Shown: in pieces, positions 33,516 to 44,457 of the stretch
Numbering within the stretch: position 1 is the first letter of the stretch
How the letters are laid out: each line of letters starts with the position of its first letter
DNA from: Akebia trifoliata
Taxonomy: Eukaryota > Streptophyta > Magnoliopsida > Ranunculales > Lardizabalaceae
NCBI GenBank assembly: GCA_017979445.1
Contig: CM030704.1
Coordinates: 13,313,658-13,377,657, forward strand
Direction: 5' to 3'
DNA: 64,000 nt
Translations under genes and position numbers: made by a program
Notes under the pieces: generated by a model
What the model was told of the DNA's origin: nothing
Database searches by the model: none
Seen by the model: only the letters and a program-made list of their open reading frames with translations

Positions 33516-35649
33516 ATGGCTTCCGAGATGTCTTCTTCCTCAATCACTGGTAATAGTAATGGATCGAGTGGTCTTCCCTCTAACTCAACTGATTTTCCAG
33601 GTATTCAGATCACTACCGTAAAATTAGATGGTCCTAATTATCTCCTTTGGGCAAGATCAGTTGAAATGTTCATTGGTGGAAAAGGAAAAATCGGCTACCT
33701 CACTGGGACAGACAAACAACCTGCACAGACTGACAGTTCTTACTCCCATTGGTTTGCTAATGATTCTATGGTCCGTTCTTGGTTGGTTACTTCTATGCAA
33801 CCACACATTGCGGCTGGTTTTATGTTTTCCTCTACAGCAAAACAGATATGGGATTCCGCAAAGAGTATTTACTCACAACGTCAGAATAATGTCAGAATCT
33901 TCAATTTGGAGCGTGAGATTTCTCGTCTTTCCCAAGGAGACTCTTCAGTTACCACTTATATCTCACAGCTACGTGCTCGGTGGGAAGAGCTGACTTTCTA
34001 TTCCTCATCCTATGCTTGGAAGGACCCCCTTGATGAGACATTATATTCGTCAATTCTGGATAAGAATCGGGTTTTTCAGTTTCTAGCGGGTCTCCGGGAC
34101 GAATTTGAGTATGCGCGAGTTCATTTATTGGGTATGGATCCTTTTCCGTCGCTACAGACTGCTTATTCATATGTCTTAGCGGATGAGAGTCGTCGTGCAG
34201 CTGTCCTACCTCATTCTTCAGGGGATCATTCTGCTATGTTTACTCGCTTATCTTCTACACAACCCCCCAGTGGGTCTATGCCTACCCGTCAACGACATAA
34301 GTGTGATCATTGTGGAAAGTTAGGTCATGTGAAGGCTCGATGTTATGCACTTCATGGTCATCCTAATCAGCAACGTAAACAGTCTCAACGATCTTCAGCT
34401 CATATAGTTTCTCAGTCGACTACTGATTCAACACCTCTTTCAGTTACTACATCCTCATCAGACTCGGTATCTCTATCCCAAGCCGAGCTTGACAAGTTCA
34501 GAAAATTCTTCAATCAGATAGAGACTTCATCTCAGCCGGTTTCTACCTTTGCTCACTCAGGTACCTTTGCATCTGCACACAGTGTTTCCACCACTCCCTC
34601 ACCATGGATCATTGATTCTGGTGCCTCAGATAACATGACCGGTATGTCCTCCCTATTTCAAACCTATAGTGTTTGCTCTGGTCATCGCAAGGTTCGCCTG
34701 GCTGATGGTTCTTTGTCTTCCATAGCTGGTCAAGGTCTTTTACCTGTTACATCCTCTTTATCCTTAACTAACACACTACATGTTCCTCAACTTACTACTA
34801 ACCTGGTATCCGTTAGTAGCCTTACCAAAAATTTGAACTGCAGTGTAACCTTTTATTCTTCTCATTGTGTCTTTCAGGATCTGGAGTCGAAGAGGACGAT
34901 TGGCACTGGACGTGAAGTGAATGGATTGTATCTCCTGGATGTTCCCGATTCCCCTAGCACCCATTCTGCTCTTCAGCTTAGTAGTATTAGTAGTCAATCT
35001 AATAAGGCTCTTGTAATGCGTTGGCATTTACGCTTAGGTCATATTTCTTTTGGATATTTGAAACACATGTTCCCTAATTTATTTAATAATAACAATGTGC
35101 TTGATTTTTCTTGTGAAACTTGTCAATTAGCTAAACATGTGCGTTCTTCTTATCCTATTAGTATGAATCCTACTACACCTGCTATGTTTGACTTAATTCA
35201 TTCTGATGTGTGGGGTCCTTCCCCCGTCATATCCACTCTTGGTTTTCGCTATTTTGTCTTGTTCATTGATGATCACAGTCGTACCACTTGGGTTTATCTT
35301 ATGAAACACAAGAGTGAGGTTTATGGGATCTTTAAGCAATTTCTTGCTATGGTTCAAACCCAATTTGGTCGTACCATCAAGACCTTCCGTTCTGATCATG
35401 GTACTGAGTACACTTATAGTGAGGTCTTGAAACTTTGTTTAGAGTCTGGCATTGAGCATCAAATGTCCAATGTTAAGACCCCTCAGCAGAACGGCCGATC
35501 AGAAAGAAAAAATCGCCATATTCTAGAGTTAGCCCGTGCCATTTCGATTGGCATGAACGTGCCCCAATCCTATTGGGCTGATGCAGTTCTTACTGCTGTT
35601 TACCTTATTAATCGGACCCCCTCCAGTGTTCTTCAGTTTGTCACACCCC
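33516..35649 (+). CDS. Element 1 gag-protease-integrase
   Basis: ATG 33516 (MASEMSSSSITG) is chosen over an upstream in-frame TTG because element 5 starts at the same Met. Gag occupies residues 1 to about 300, with the copia gag block near 35 (KLDGPNYLLWARSVEMF) and the CCHC knuckle CDHCGKLGHVKARC at 263-276. Protease: WIIDSGASDNMTG with catalytic Asp 367. Pre-integrase zinc block: WHLRLGH...CETCQLAKH. Integrase core: Asp 564 (SDVWGP), Asp 627 (RSDHGTE) and Glu 663 (NGRSERKNR), which gives the DD35E spacing. The frame is lost at a C-run at 35646-35649 by a one-base change. Beyond this the frame stays open to 35921 but encodes no homologous protein. The polyprotein continues in another frame (next entry). 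Enzymes appear intact up to the lesion. Confidence 0.93.
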
Positions 35650-37774
35650 TTCTAAGCTCTCTCCAGATCGTCCCGTGTTTCCACTTCCTCCGCGTGTTTT
35701 TGGGTGTGTCTGTTTTGTTCAAATTCTTGACCAAAATCGTTCTAAACTTGACCCTAAGGCCGTCAAATGTATCTTTTTGGGTTATTCCTCTACCCAGAAA
35801 GGCTACCGTTGTTACCATCCTCCTTCTCGACGACGTTTCATTTCTCGCGATGTTTCTTTTTTTGAGCATACTCCTTACTATAATGGGTCCGTTGGCATTC
35901 AATCTGAGTGGTTTCCTCTAGATTCACCTGATGATCATTTTCCTTCTTTATTTCCCCTTCCCATGCCTGTTCCTCCCTCTCCACCCCCCGTCAGTTCGTC
36001 CTCTCCTTCATTGCAGGTTTACACTCGACGTCCACGTGATACTACCATCACTTCTATGTCCGACCAGCTCGCCTCCTCGCCTCCAGCTCCGCCTCCGTCT
36101 GTTCCCTGTGATGATCGTCCTATTGCCACTCGTAAGGGTAAGCGCACTTGTACTTATCCCATTTCAAATTATATATCTGACTCTGCACTATCACCCTCCT
36201 ATCGGAGTTTTCTTGCTTCTGTTTCCGCTGTTTCTCTTCCTACTACTGTTGCAGATGCTATTGCTCATCCTGAGTGGCGTGCAGCTATGATTGATGAGTT
36301 GACTGCTCTTGAAAAGACTCAAACTTGGGAAATTGTGCCTCTTCCGTCTGGACGGAAAGCTGTGGGTTGTCGTTGGGTATTCACGCTTAAGCATAATTCG
36401 GATGGTTCCATTGCTCGTTATAAGGCCCGTCTGGTGGCCAAAGGTTATGCTCAGACTTATGGGATTGATTATCAGGAAACTTTTGCTCCGGTTGCCAAGA
36501 TGACCACCATTCGCGTTCTCCTTTCTGTTGCTGCTATTCGAGGATGGCCTCTTTTTCAGTTAGATGTCAAGAATGCTTTTCTCAATGGTGATCTTGAAGA
36601 AGAAGTCTATATGGTCCAACCTCCTGGTTTTCTTTCTTCTGCTTCTCCTGCACATGTTTGTCGTCTTCGCCGGTCTCTTTATGGTCTGAAGCAGTCTCCT
36701 CGTGCTTGGTCTGAGCGCTTCACTAAGGCCATGCATCAGTTTGGTTTCCATCAGAGTTCTGCTGATCACACCTTGTTCTTGCGTCACTCCCGAGGCAAAA
36801 CTGTTGCTCTGATTGTGTATGTGGATGATATTGTTCTTACTGGAGATGATGCCGATGGCCTTACCGAGGTCAAAACTTACTTAGGACGTCAATTTGAGAT
36901 TAAGGACCTTGGACATCTTCGCTATTTTCTGGGTATTGAGGTTGCCCGGTCCCGGTCTGGTATATTTATTTCTCAGCGTAAGTATGTTCTTGACTTACTC
37001 AGTGCCTCTGGTCAGCTTGGATCTCGTCCAGCTGATACTCCTATTGAGCAGAATCACAGGTTGGCTGATTCTGAGGGGGAGTGTGTGTCCGATATTGGCC
37101 AATATCAGCGTCTTGTGGGAAAATTGATCTACTTGTCTATGACTCGCCCTGACATTGCCTATGCTGTTAGTGTTGTAAGTCAGTTTATGCACTCGCCTCG
37201 AACATCTCATCTTGCTGCTGTTTATCGTATTCTTAGATACCTTAAGGGATGTCCTGGTCGAGGTATTTTATTCAACAATCATGGTCATCTTCGCATTGAG
37301 GCATGGACAGATGCAGATTATGCTGGTTCAGTGACTGATAGACGGTCTACTTCTGGGTATTGTACTAAAGTTGGTGGTAACTTGGTAACTTGGCGTAGTA
37401 AGAAGCAGGATGTGGTTTCTCGGTCAAGTGCTGAGTCAGAATACAGAGCCATGGCACTTGGAATATGCGAGTTGTTGTGGCTCAAAATCTTACTAGCTGA
37501 TTTATGTCTTCCTGTGCCGGTCCCCTTCTTACTATATTGCGATAATAAATCAGCTATTAACATAGCTGCAAATCCGGTTCAGCATGACAGAACGAAGCAC
37601 ATAGAAGTTGATCGTCATTTCATTAGAGAAAAAATAGTTTCTGGACAGATTTGTACTCCCTTTGTCCCTACCTCTCAACAACTTGCTGATGTTCTTACTA
37701 AAGGTGTTAGTAAAACCTCATTTGAAGATGTCTTGTCCAAGTTGGGCATTGTTGATATCCACGCACCAACTTGA
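35650..37774 (+). CDS. Element 1 reverse transcriptase-RNase H
   Basis: This continues the polyprotein in a frame offset by one base. It is open from about 35648 to the TGA at 37772-37774, which overlaps the polypurine tract. It begins with the integrase C-terminal GKW-like block (FPLPPRVFGCVCFV, KCIFLGYSSTQKGYRCY), passes through a Pro/Ser-rich linker, then RT (EWRAAMIDELTALEK, QLDVKNAFLNGDLEEEVYM, YGLKQSPRAW). The active site YVDDIVLTGDD is at 36818-36850. RNase H follows with TDADYAG (37307 on), SKKQDVVSRSSAESEYRAMA and LYCDNKSAI. It ends KLGIVDIHAPT. All catalytic motifs are present. With the single frameshift it cannot be made as one polyprotein unless a ribosome or a sequencing error explains the shift. 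Confidence 0.93.
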
Positions 37775-37781
37775 GGGGGAG

Positions 37782-37898
37782 TGTTAAATAAGTCTGTAGG
37801 GTTATTTTAGTCTTTTCACTTCTTTCTCTTATGTTAATACTTATATAGCCTAATTAGGGCTAATCAATCGAATAACTTTTTCTCTCTAATCTTCAATT
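37782..37898 (+). repeat. 3' LTR of copia element 1 (117 bp)
   Basis: Directly after GAGGGGGAG. One extra T and one T/G difference from the 5' LTR. Followed by CTTAG (37899-37903). Confidence 0.9.
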
Positions 37899-37903
37899 CT
37901 TAG

Positions 37904-39714
37904 GAAACTCAGAACCTTACTTACTTGACATTAGTCCTAGATTCAAGCAAGTGCTTGGTATTTGATCGTTGAAAATCAAGAAACTCCGATGAAGGATTTT
38001 GAACTAAAAACAGAAAATGACAAGGACTCACTCGATACATGGATCTTCCAATCAAGCTCTTGAGTTCTTCATGTCCTTGACTTTCACTTCTTCCATCTCC
38101 TTTTGCTCCTTGTTCCAAGAATGTACCAATGGTGTGTGCAAGGTAAGGGTTGATTGTTGAAGTGGGATCAAATGAGAGGGTTTGCAAAGGTTGAAGGCAG
38201 GTTCAACTAAGGTAAGGCTCTCGTGCTTGTAGAGAATGCTCCAAGGTGTGTGGGAGGCTTGGGAGCTCAAACTCTTCGGGTTTGATCAAGCCCAAATGAA
38301 GCCAAATGCTTCTAATATATATATATTAAGTGATGAGCAACGTCTATCCGTTGGTGGTAGCCTCTATTTGTTGGTGGCACTGATAGAGAGACAAAACGGT
38401 CACTAAATTCAAATTAAGTTACATTTGCACACTGTTGGTGGCAGGGGTTGGCATCGAAAGGTGTTGCTGACTGGTCTGTTTCTGATCAGACTTATTTGAT
38501 TTTTGGGTGTCTGGGTCTCACTCTCACTCGGTAAAAAGGGTCTACCTATTGGTCAAGCCAAGTGAGGTTCCAAATGAAGTGTGGGAAGGTCTGGTTGGTC
38601 CAATTAGCTCGTTAAGCTATGCACACACATGATCGTTTTGTTGAGGTATCTGAGGTTGAATGTCGATGCCGAAGTCTTCACGAGTTTTCCAATCACCCTG
38701 ATTTAGAAATTTTAACACATCGGTGGGATGATTTGAGTTAATTTTTTTTTTCTGGGGAGTCTAAATGGATCAATAAGATGGAAGCTGCGGAGAGTTTTCC
38801 TAGTTTGATCACCAGAAACATTGTACTGTCAAAGGAATCATGGTCAAGAGACCTCAATGGGTTGTCAATTAAGGGCTGTCAACCACTTGTCGGAAGGTTC
38901 CTTCCCACCCCAACATAATATAAATGATATCTCATACATCATCCCTTTGTGGGTTCTTCCTCAATGGCGCGATAAGTTGGATCACCCAACTTTAGATTCC
39001 TTTCCAATTTTCATTGTCATGCGAATATTAGTTTCCAAAGCTATGTCACTGATGTACTGTCAATGTTGAGTTAGTTCCTTATTTTTATCAGGTGGGATAC
39101 AATCTTTCTACCAAAAGATTTGAAGGGCTATTAAGATTGTAGCCAGTGAGATGATGCACATATTAGATTCAACTATGAGATACAGTCAGGAAGATACCTT
39201 ACGCAATGGATGTTATGATGACCCCTCACTATCCAAGTATTATTCAAGAAGGAGATACAAAAGAATATAGATATCAGGGAGGCAAGTAGCCTAAAACAGC
39301 AATCATTGTGTATAGTAGGAGGAAGAGCATGATGGTTTGGAGAGTAGGCTATAGAGAAGAATACCTAGTGGGAGAAGGGAACACTTAATATGGTGAAGAG
39401 AAACTATTTGCAGTGTTTGGGACAATGCTTACTGAGTGGGGCATGGAGGTAATATAGGCATTTAGTAGGAAGAATATAATAATGATAGAGAGGGCTAACT
39501 AATTGTTGAAACAAACAAGGTGAAACAGGTCGAGTAAACTACGAAGAGGAAGTAGTGGAGAATAGTGGGGGCACACAAGAAGTTGGGGGAGTTGAAAGTA
39601 GGAAAGGAAGTATGTGCTGGTTCATAGGAAAGATGGAGGAGAGTCAGGCTGGAAAGGGAGGTGAAAGACCTAAAGGATATATTAGGTAAATGTAGCAGGA
39701 AAAGGAGGAAATCA
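37904..39714. other. No confident gene; possible LINE 5' region
   Basis: Right flank of element 1. From about 38700 the plus strand shows short open pieces (for example 38821-39069) that could be a decayed ORF1 upstream of the LINE endonuclease at 39715, but no diagnostic domain is visible. Confidence 0.35.
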
Positions 39715-40640
39715 GTAGTATAATGAACTTGAAAGTTCAATCTTGGCATGTGAGGGCTCTCAGAAAAAAGGAAAGGAAGTTGTGATTAAAGCATTCATAA
39801 AAATCCAAACACCAACACTTGTGGTTTTGCAGGAAACGAAGTTGAAAATCATGAATGATAACACTATTAGAGAGTAATGGGGGCTTAACAGAAGTGGGTT
39901 TGTGTGATTTGACGACAAGTGTCAGTAGGGGGCATAGTGATGATGTGGGATAAGAAGTGCATTAAAGTGGAGGACACACTTACAGGGGCTTTCTCTATTT
40001 CAATTTTTTGTTGTTGCTTGTGAGAGAATTTTTCGTGGGTATTTTCAGGGATGTACTTTCCATTGAAGGGGTGATTTATGGATCAGCTTCTGGAGGAGCT
40101 CTGTGATGAGCGGTCTATAGAGTACCGGTGGTTCATCGGAGTTGACTTTAATGTCATTAAATTCACATACGAGAATAGGGAGTAAAAGAACACAAAGCAT
40201 GGAGAAATTTGAAGAATTCTAGCCTTATGGACCTCTCCTTGCAAGGTAGTTGTTTCACCTGACCAAAAAATCAAGGAGTCATGGTGATGAGTAAGATGGA
40301 TGGAATCCTTATCTCTAGATGTTGGGAAGAACACTTCCATTTATTGACACAAGTGGCTATCCCCAAGCCTTCTTCGGATCACAATCCAACATTTGTGGAG
40401 GTAAAGGAAACGTCAGAACTCAATTCCATTTCACTTTTAGAAATCTGGTTGAAAGCCCAGATTTTTTTTGGAAAACTGTGGAGATATTGGCGGCTTCCTT
40501 CCAAGTAGTAGGGAGGGCTCGAATGATTTTCAGGAACCAGCTTAAATCCCTCAAAGAAAAGGTCAGTGAATGGAGCAAATTGGAATTTGTGATTATAGAT
40601 CAGAAGAGAGGGATCTACTGGAGGTGATTGAAGATTTGGA
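39715..40640 (+). pseudogene. LINE (L1-type) ORF2 endonuclease remnant
   Basis: Across three frames and several stops the reading follows a plant LINE apurinic-type endonuclease: LKVQSWHVRALRKKERK, TLVVLQETKLK (catalytic Glu of the QETK motif), GIVMMWDKKCIKVEDTL, WFIGVDFNVIKF (GDFN-like), VMSKMDGILISRCWEEHF and KPSSDHNPT (SDHNP motif). It then reaches the linker before RT (FRNLVESPDFFWKTVE, LKEKVSEWSKLEF). The reverse transcriptase is missing. No poly(A) tail or target duplication could be assigned. Old, truncated copy. Confidence 0.8.
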
Positions 40641-42701
40641 TAGGAAGGACGGACAAGTGGAGTTATAGGTTGAGGTAAAAAACAAAAAAAATCAATGCCA
40701 AGATGGAATTAAGAAGCGCAAGGCAGGGGGGGTTTTGATGGTTGAAAGAGTAAATAATAATACAAAATAATTCTATTAAATCATGCATGGGCATAGGAGG
40801 GTTTTTGTTTGCTTTAGAAATCATCTCAGATTCAGTTTCAACGCATTTGAAGCTTCATTTCAGCCCCATTTCAGTTGGTTTCAGCTCTGTTCATGCTCAA
40901 GTTTATCGGAAATACGTAGTTCACATCATTTCAGATTCCATTCAAAATTTAGACAGTTGTTATTACACATTTCAGTTCAGAATGATTTATTTTGAAGGTT
41001 TGAAGAATTTCTGTAAACAGCACAAGTGTTGTTTTTGTTAAGAAAAAAGTTTGAGAAGTGGAGCATGCATACTAGTTATGGTATTTGCCGGCCGTATTGA
41101 TTCCATAGTCTGAAGTGGCGGTATGAACCAAACTGGAGGCTGTGATACTTTAGCTAGTCATACTTTATAGGTTATGTTTTGTTGAAATAGTTGAGCATCA
41201 CTTGTGGGGGCTGAACGTGACGTTGAAGTTACACTTGTGATACTTGGTGGATTTTTAGCATTGATTTCTGTCCACACCAGCTATATTGATGACATTTGTG
41301 CCACTCAACATGCTCAGTGATTCTGTCATTTTGGTGCTAGCCCTTGAGCTGTTCTCCGATGGTTTACCACCAAGGAGGCTTTATTGTTATAGGTTAAAGT
41401 GGCATGAGCTCTCTTAATCTTCATAAATTGACTCTTTTCACCTTCATTTTTATTCAAGGGCATTTTGTAACTTAGAGTTATTAAGGAGCATTTCATAATT
41501 AGAGAAGAGATGTAGGAAAATCTATTATTTTTTAAAGATGAGGGCACTTGTAAGCTCTCCGTATAAATAGGAGTGAGATTGATAGGTTTAGAGATCTTCT
41601 AGGCATTCTCTCATTTTTTTAAGTTGGAGAAATTTGGCGTGAGGATTTCATGTACGTGAGATGATGATAAAATAAAGAAAAGAGTCAATGGAGAAAATTC
41701 TCTCTCTCTCTCTCTCTCTCTCTCAATATATATATATAATAAAGGAGTAAAGAGGAAAGATAATCAAGAGGTGATATTAATGAAAACGAGGGGGGAGAGG
41801 AAAGACAATAAACTTGAAGGGGGAGAAAAGGAAGGGTAGGGTAATGTGGACCCCACTCCAACTGTAGCTAGAGGGGACGTTTATACCCCACAAGTGGGAC
41901 TCATAGTTGTGTTTTATGTTATATACATGTATATGTGTATTTTTTCCTTCTTCTTTAATTTCTAGCTGTAAACCTTTAAATTCCTAGCTGTAATCTGCGT
42001 TTTTTTTATTTTTCTTTCCATTCTTTCCATGAATCCTGCTCAAATTTATTGATCTAACTCCATAAATAAGGGAACTGTTAGGTAGTTGGACCTCTTGATC
42101 CGTCCATGGAAGGAAAGTGAGATCTTTGACTAAAATCTCCCAACAAATAGACCCTAGATAAACGAAAGTGGTCGCTTCAAGTTATTCTTAGGCCATCATT
42201 TTATGCTAGACATTCTTCTTCTTGTGTGTTTGTACTAAACTTATACTTAACATACCCCGTCTTGGTTCTACTTATTTTGAAGTCCTAGGACTCAAAACAC
42301 CTCTCTTCATCAGTAGTTTTGTGTTGACTCCATCTCTAATCTTGTCCCATCAATTAATACTAAATTATCTGCAAATAACATACACCAAGACATGCTCTTG
42401 AATATGAGTAGTTACTTCATCTATTACTAAAGTAATCAAATACAAACTCAAAGTTGATATGTGATATAAACCAATTGTAACTGGGAACTTTTTTCTTTTT
42501 ATAACGCAGGTTATCCCTATGGTCTCACACTCGTTAGAACCCTTTCTTAAATGTCATTTATGTCAATATATTTATCATTGCTTTTCTTTCCCAATTACCA
42601 TCAAATTAGATATCTAGGTCTTTGTCACTTGCTTTTTCTATGATATGTGTATGTGGCAGGTTCAAGAGCCACTATTTGGCAAACATATTTTGTCCTATAT
42701 G
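40641..42701. other. Intergenic/5' region of the FLX-like gene
   Basis: No coding sequence recognised. It contains TATAAATA at 41560-41567 with a CT-rich leader-like stretch downstream, a (CT)n microsatellite at about 41698-41724 followed by (AT)n, and AT-rich sequence. If the FLX-like gene has a 5'-UTR intron (see 43021-43023), its first exon may lie here, but I cannot place it. Confidence 0.4.
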
Positions 42702-42800
42702 GGTTAGAAGTTTCAGAATGGGCTGATTTTTGGTGAGGATGATCTCTATGGCGAGGAGATCATGCTCACCAAAACTCAGCCCATTCCGAATCTTCTAACC
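42702..42800. repeat. 45-bp-arm hairpin, 9-nt loop, upstream of FLX-like gene
   Basis: Left arm 42702-42746 begins ggttagaagtttcagaatgg. Right arm 42756-42800 is its reverse complement with four mismatches in 45. A partial third copy of the left arm (gctgatttttggtgaggatg core) lies at about 42862-42894. It could be a MITE or a young miRNA-like foldback. Confidence 0.8.
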
Positions 42801-43020
42801 GGTTTACAAAAAAGTGGACGGCCCACAATTCTTCAACTTGTAAACTAGGGTTGGTAGTTTCGAATAGGCTGATTTTTGGTGAGGATGATCTCTATCAAGG
42901 ACAAAACACGCTGGCTCTTTCGCACATATTTATGTAGTGTGCCAATAAGTTTAATACCTAGATAGTTACTAATATTTTGTCTCCTTTATTCTTGTATTAC
43001 AATCCTTTTCTTCCAATTGT

Positions 43021-43023
43021 CAG
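43021..43023 (+). promoter_or_regulatory. Probable 3' splice site of a 5'-UTR intron
   Basis: A pyrimidine-rich tract (ctcctttattcttg...ccttttcttccaattgt) ends in CAG 15 bases before the FLX-like start codon. A UTR intron is inferred; the donor was not located. Confidence 0.5.
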
Positions 43024-43038
43024 GTCATCATAAGATAA

Positions 43039-44457
43039 ATGGCTGCAAGAGGACACTTACCATCGAGTTTTGAGGGACGTTCTATCCAAGCTCCTGGGAT
43101 GATGCGGCATGGTCCATTTCCCGGGTTGGGCCCTGCTGCTGGACACCGCTCTTTCGAGCAACTTCCTCCTCCAGAACTACTGGAGAACAAGATAGCTGCT
43201 CAGGCGGCAGAGATGGAACGACTTACAAGGGAAAATCAAAGGTTGGCTACCACTCATGTGGCCCTACGGCAAGAGCTTGTTAATGCTCAGCAGGAATTGC
43301 AGAGACTACAGACACATATAGGAAGCATCCAAGCAGAAAGCGATATTCAGATTAGGGTGTTGTTGGACAAGATTGCAAAAATGGAGGTGGATATCAGGGC
43401 TGGTGAGAGTGTCAAGAAAGACGTACAACAAGCACATAAGGAGGTGCAAAGCCTAATCACGACCAGACAAGAGCTGACTATGCAAATTCAACAAGCCACT
43501 CAGGAATTGCAGAAAGCCCATGTTGAGGTTAAAAAGTTACCTGAATTGCACGCCGAGCTTAGCAGCTTGAGGCAAGAACACCAGAGGTTACGGTAAGCGA
43601 AGAAATCTTCCATCGTTTATTTTCTATTACTCTGCATTCTGAGTAATAGACAATAAAGGAATCCATAATGTTGATATTTTTGAGTAGGGGTGTCAATGGG
43701 TCGATTCCTGTAGGAACCAGAACTAGAACCATTAATTTTTCTCAGTTGTAATTCCTATCAGTTTCAGTTTTGCCACCCAAAGCGATGGAATCCGACCCAT
43801 TAAAAATTTCTTTTTATACTGTTCTGATTCTTGGATTTTATCGGTCCTAGCCATTTTTGTTCTCAATTGCTTCGGTTCCAAAACTGTAATTGGTTTAATA
43901 AAAAGGGACCCAAAACTGTACAATCAGCTCTGGTTAATTAAGTACGCCATTGACACCCTTACTACCAAGACATTTATTTGTTTCCTCATGAGTTAATCAA
44001 ACAATTTTTGTTTATTGTTTGGGTAAAAGGGCTTCTTTTGAGTACGAAAAGGGTTTGAACATAGAACAAGTGGAGCAAATGCGTGCAATGGAGAAGAACT
44101 TGATGTCCATGGCGAGAGAAGTGGAGAATCTACGGGCTGAGGTGTTGAATGCAGAGAAGCGAGCTCGTGGTAATGTTTTGTTTTTTCTTCATTAAATTTA
44201 TTTACTTAATTTACATAATTCCATCAAACTCAACACTATATGTAGCAGCAAACCCGTATGTGAGTGCCTATGGAAACCCGGAATCATCATATCCGACTCC
44301 TGTCCAAGGTGGTGGTATCTATATGGACGGTTATGGAAGGTCTCGGGTTCAGATGGTTGGTGGGGCCACAGGAAACGGAGTGAAACCTTATGGCAGCAAC
44401 AGTGGTTCCTCTGCTGCTGTTGGTGGCAGTAGTAGTGGTGGATGGGGAGGATCGTAA
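43039..44457 (+). CDS. FLX-like coiled-coil protein (exons 43039-43592, 44030-44169, 44246-44457)
   Basis: Three coding exons give 301 residues with GT-AG borders and consistent phase (554 + 140 + 212 nt). The start ATG 43039 is fixed by an in-frame TAA directly before it. Residues 1-45 form a Gly/Pro/His-rich head (GPFPGLGPAAGH, LPPPELLE). Residues 45-230 are a heptad-rich coiled coil (ENKIAAQAAEMERLTRENQR, EYEKGLNIEQVEQMRAMEKN, SMAREVENLRAEV). The tail is Tyr/Gly/Ser-rich, ending SSGGWGGS. This architecture is that of the FLX / FLX-like family; Arabidopsis FLX works with FRIGIDA to promote FLC expression, while roles of the FLX-like members are less clear. The exact member is not assigned. 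It is the only host gene here without lesions. Exon 3 has a NAGNAG acceptor (tagcag), so isoforms with or without one Ala are possible. Confidence 0.9.
43593..44029 (+). other. FLX-like intron 1
   Basis: A GTAAGC donor at 43593 and an AAAAG acceptor ending 44029 split the Arg codon CG|G. The intron holds a 277-bp inverted-repeat element at 43685-43961. Confidence 0.85.
43685..43961. mobile_element. hAT-like MITE in FLX-like intron 1
   Basis: The terminal inverted repeat is TAGGGGTGTCAATGG on the left and TAAGGGTGTCAATGG (reverse complement of the right end), one mismatch in 15. The interior is non-coding. The TAGGGGTGTCAA end is a common plant hAT-type terminus. No 8-bp target duplication is visible, so it is old or the ends are slightly misplaced. 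Confidence 0.6.
44170..44245 (+). other. FLX-like intron 2
   Basis: Donor GTAATG at 44170. Acceptor TAG ending 44245 (or CAG ending 44248). Only 76-79 nt, AT-rich, typical of a short plant intron. Confidence 0.85.

Larger units (their letters stand above)
32488..37898 (+). mobile_element. Young, nearly intact Ty1/copia element 1
   Basis: A 5411-bp element with 116/117-bp LTRs almost identical to each other, a perfect primer site, gag-pol spread over two overlapping frames, a polypurine tract (GAGGGGGAG, 37773-37781) and a target duplication CTTAG (32483-32487 and 37899-37903). Order PR-INT-RT-RNase H defines Ty1/copia. LTRs this short are at the low end for plant copia elements. The near identity of the LTRs points to recent insertion relative to elements 2-5. 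One frameshift is the only obvious coding lesion. Confidence 0.95.

Noticed and set aside
35646..35921. Programmed frameshift between integrase and RT in element 1
   Set aside because: Copia elements normally encode gag-pol in one frame. The site is a plain C-run without a slippery heptamer, and the shift lies within a conserved coding block. A mutation or sequencing error is simpler.
41560..41567. Core promoter of the FLX-like gene
   Set aside because: TATAAATA is present, but the sequence around it also resembles copia LTR promoters. Without transcript data the gene's start cannot be assigned to it.
44149..44457. Separate small gene starting MQRSELVVMFCFFF
   Set aside because: It reads through intron 2 of the FLX-like gene into exon 3. 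The splice borders and phase give a better model.
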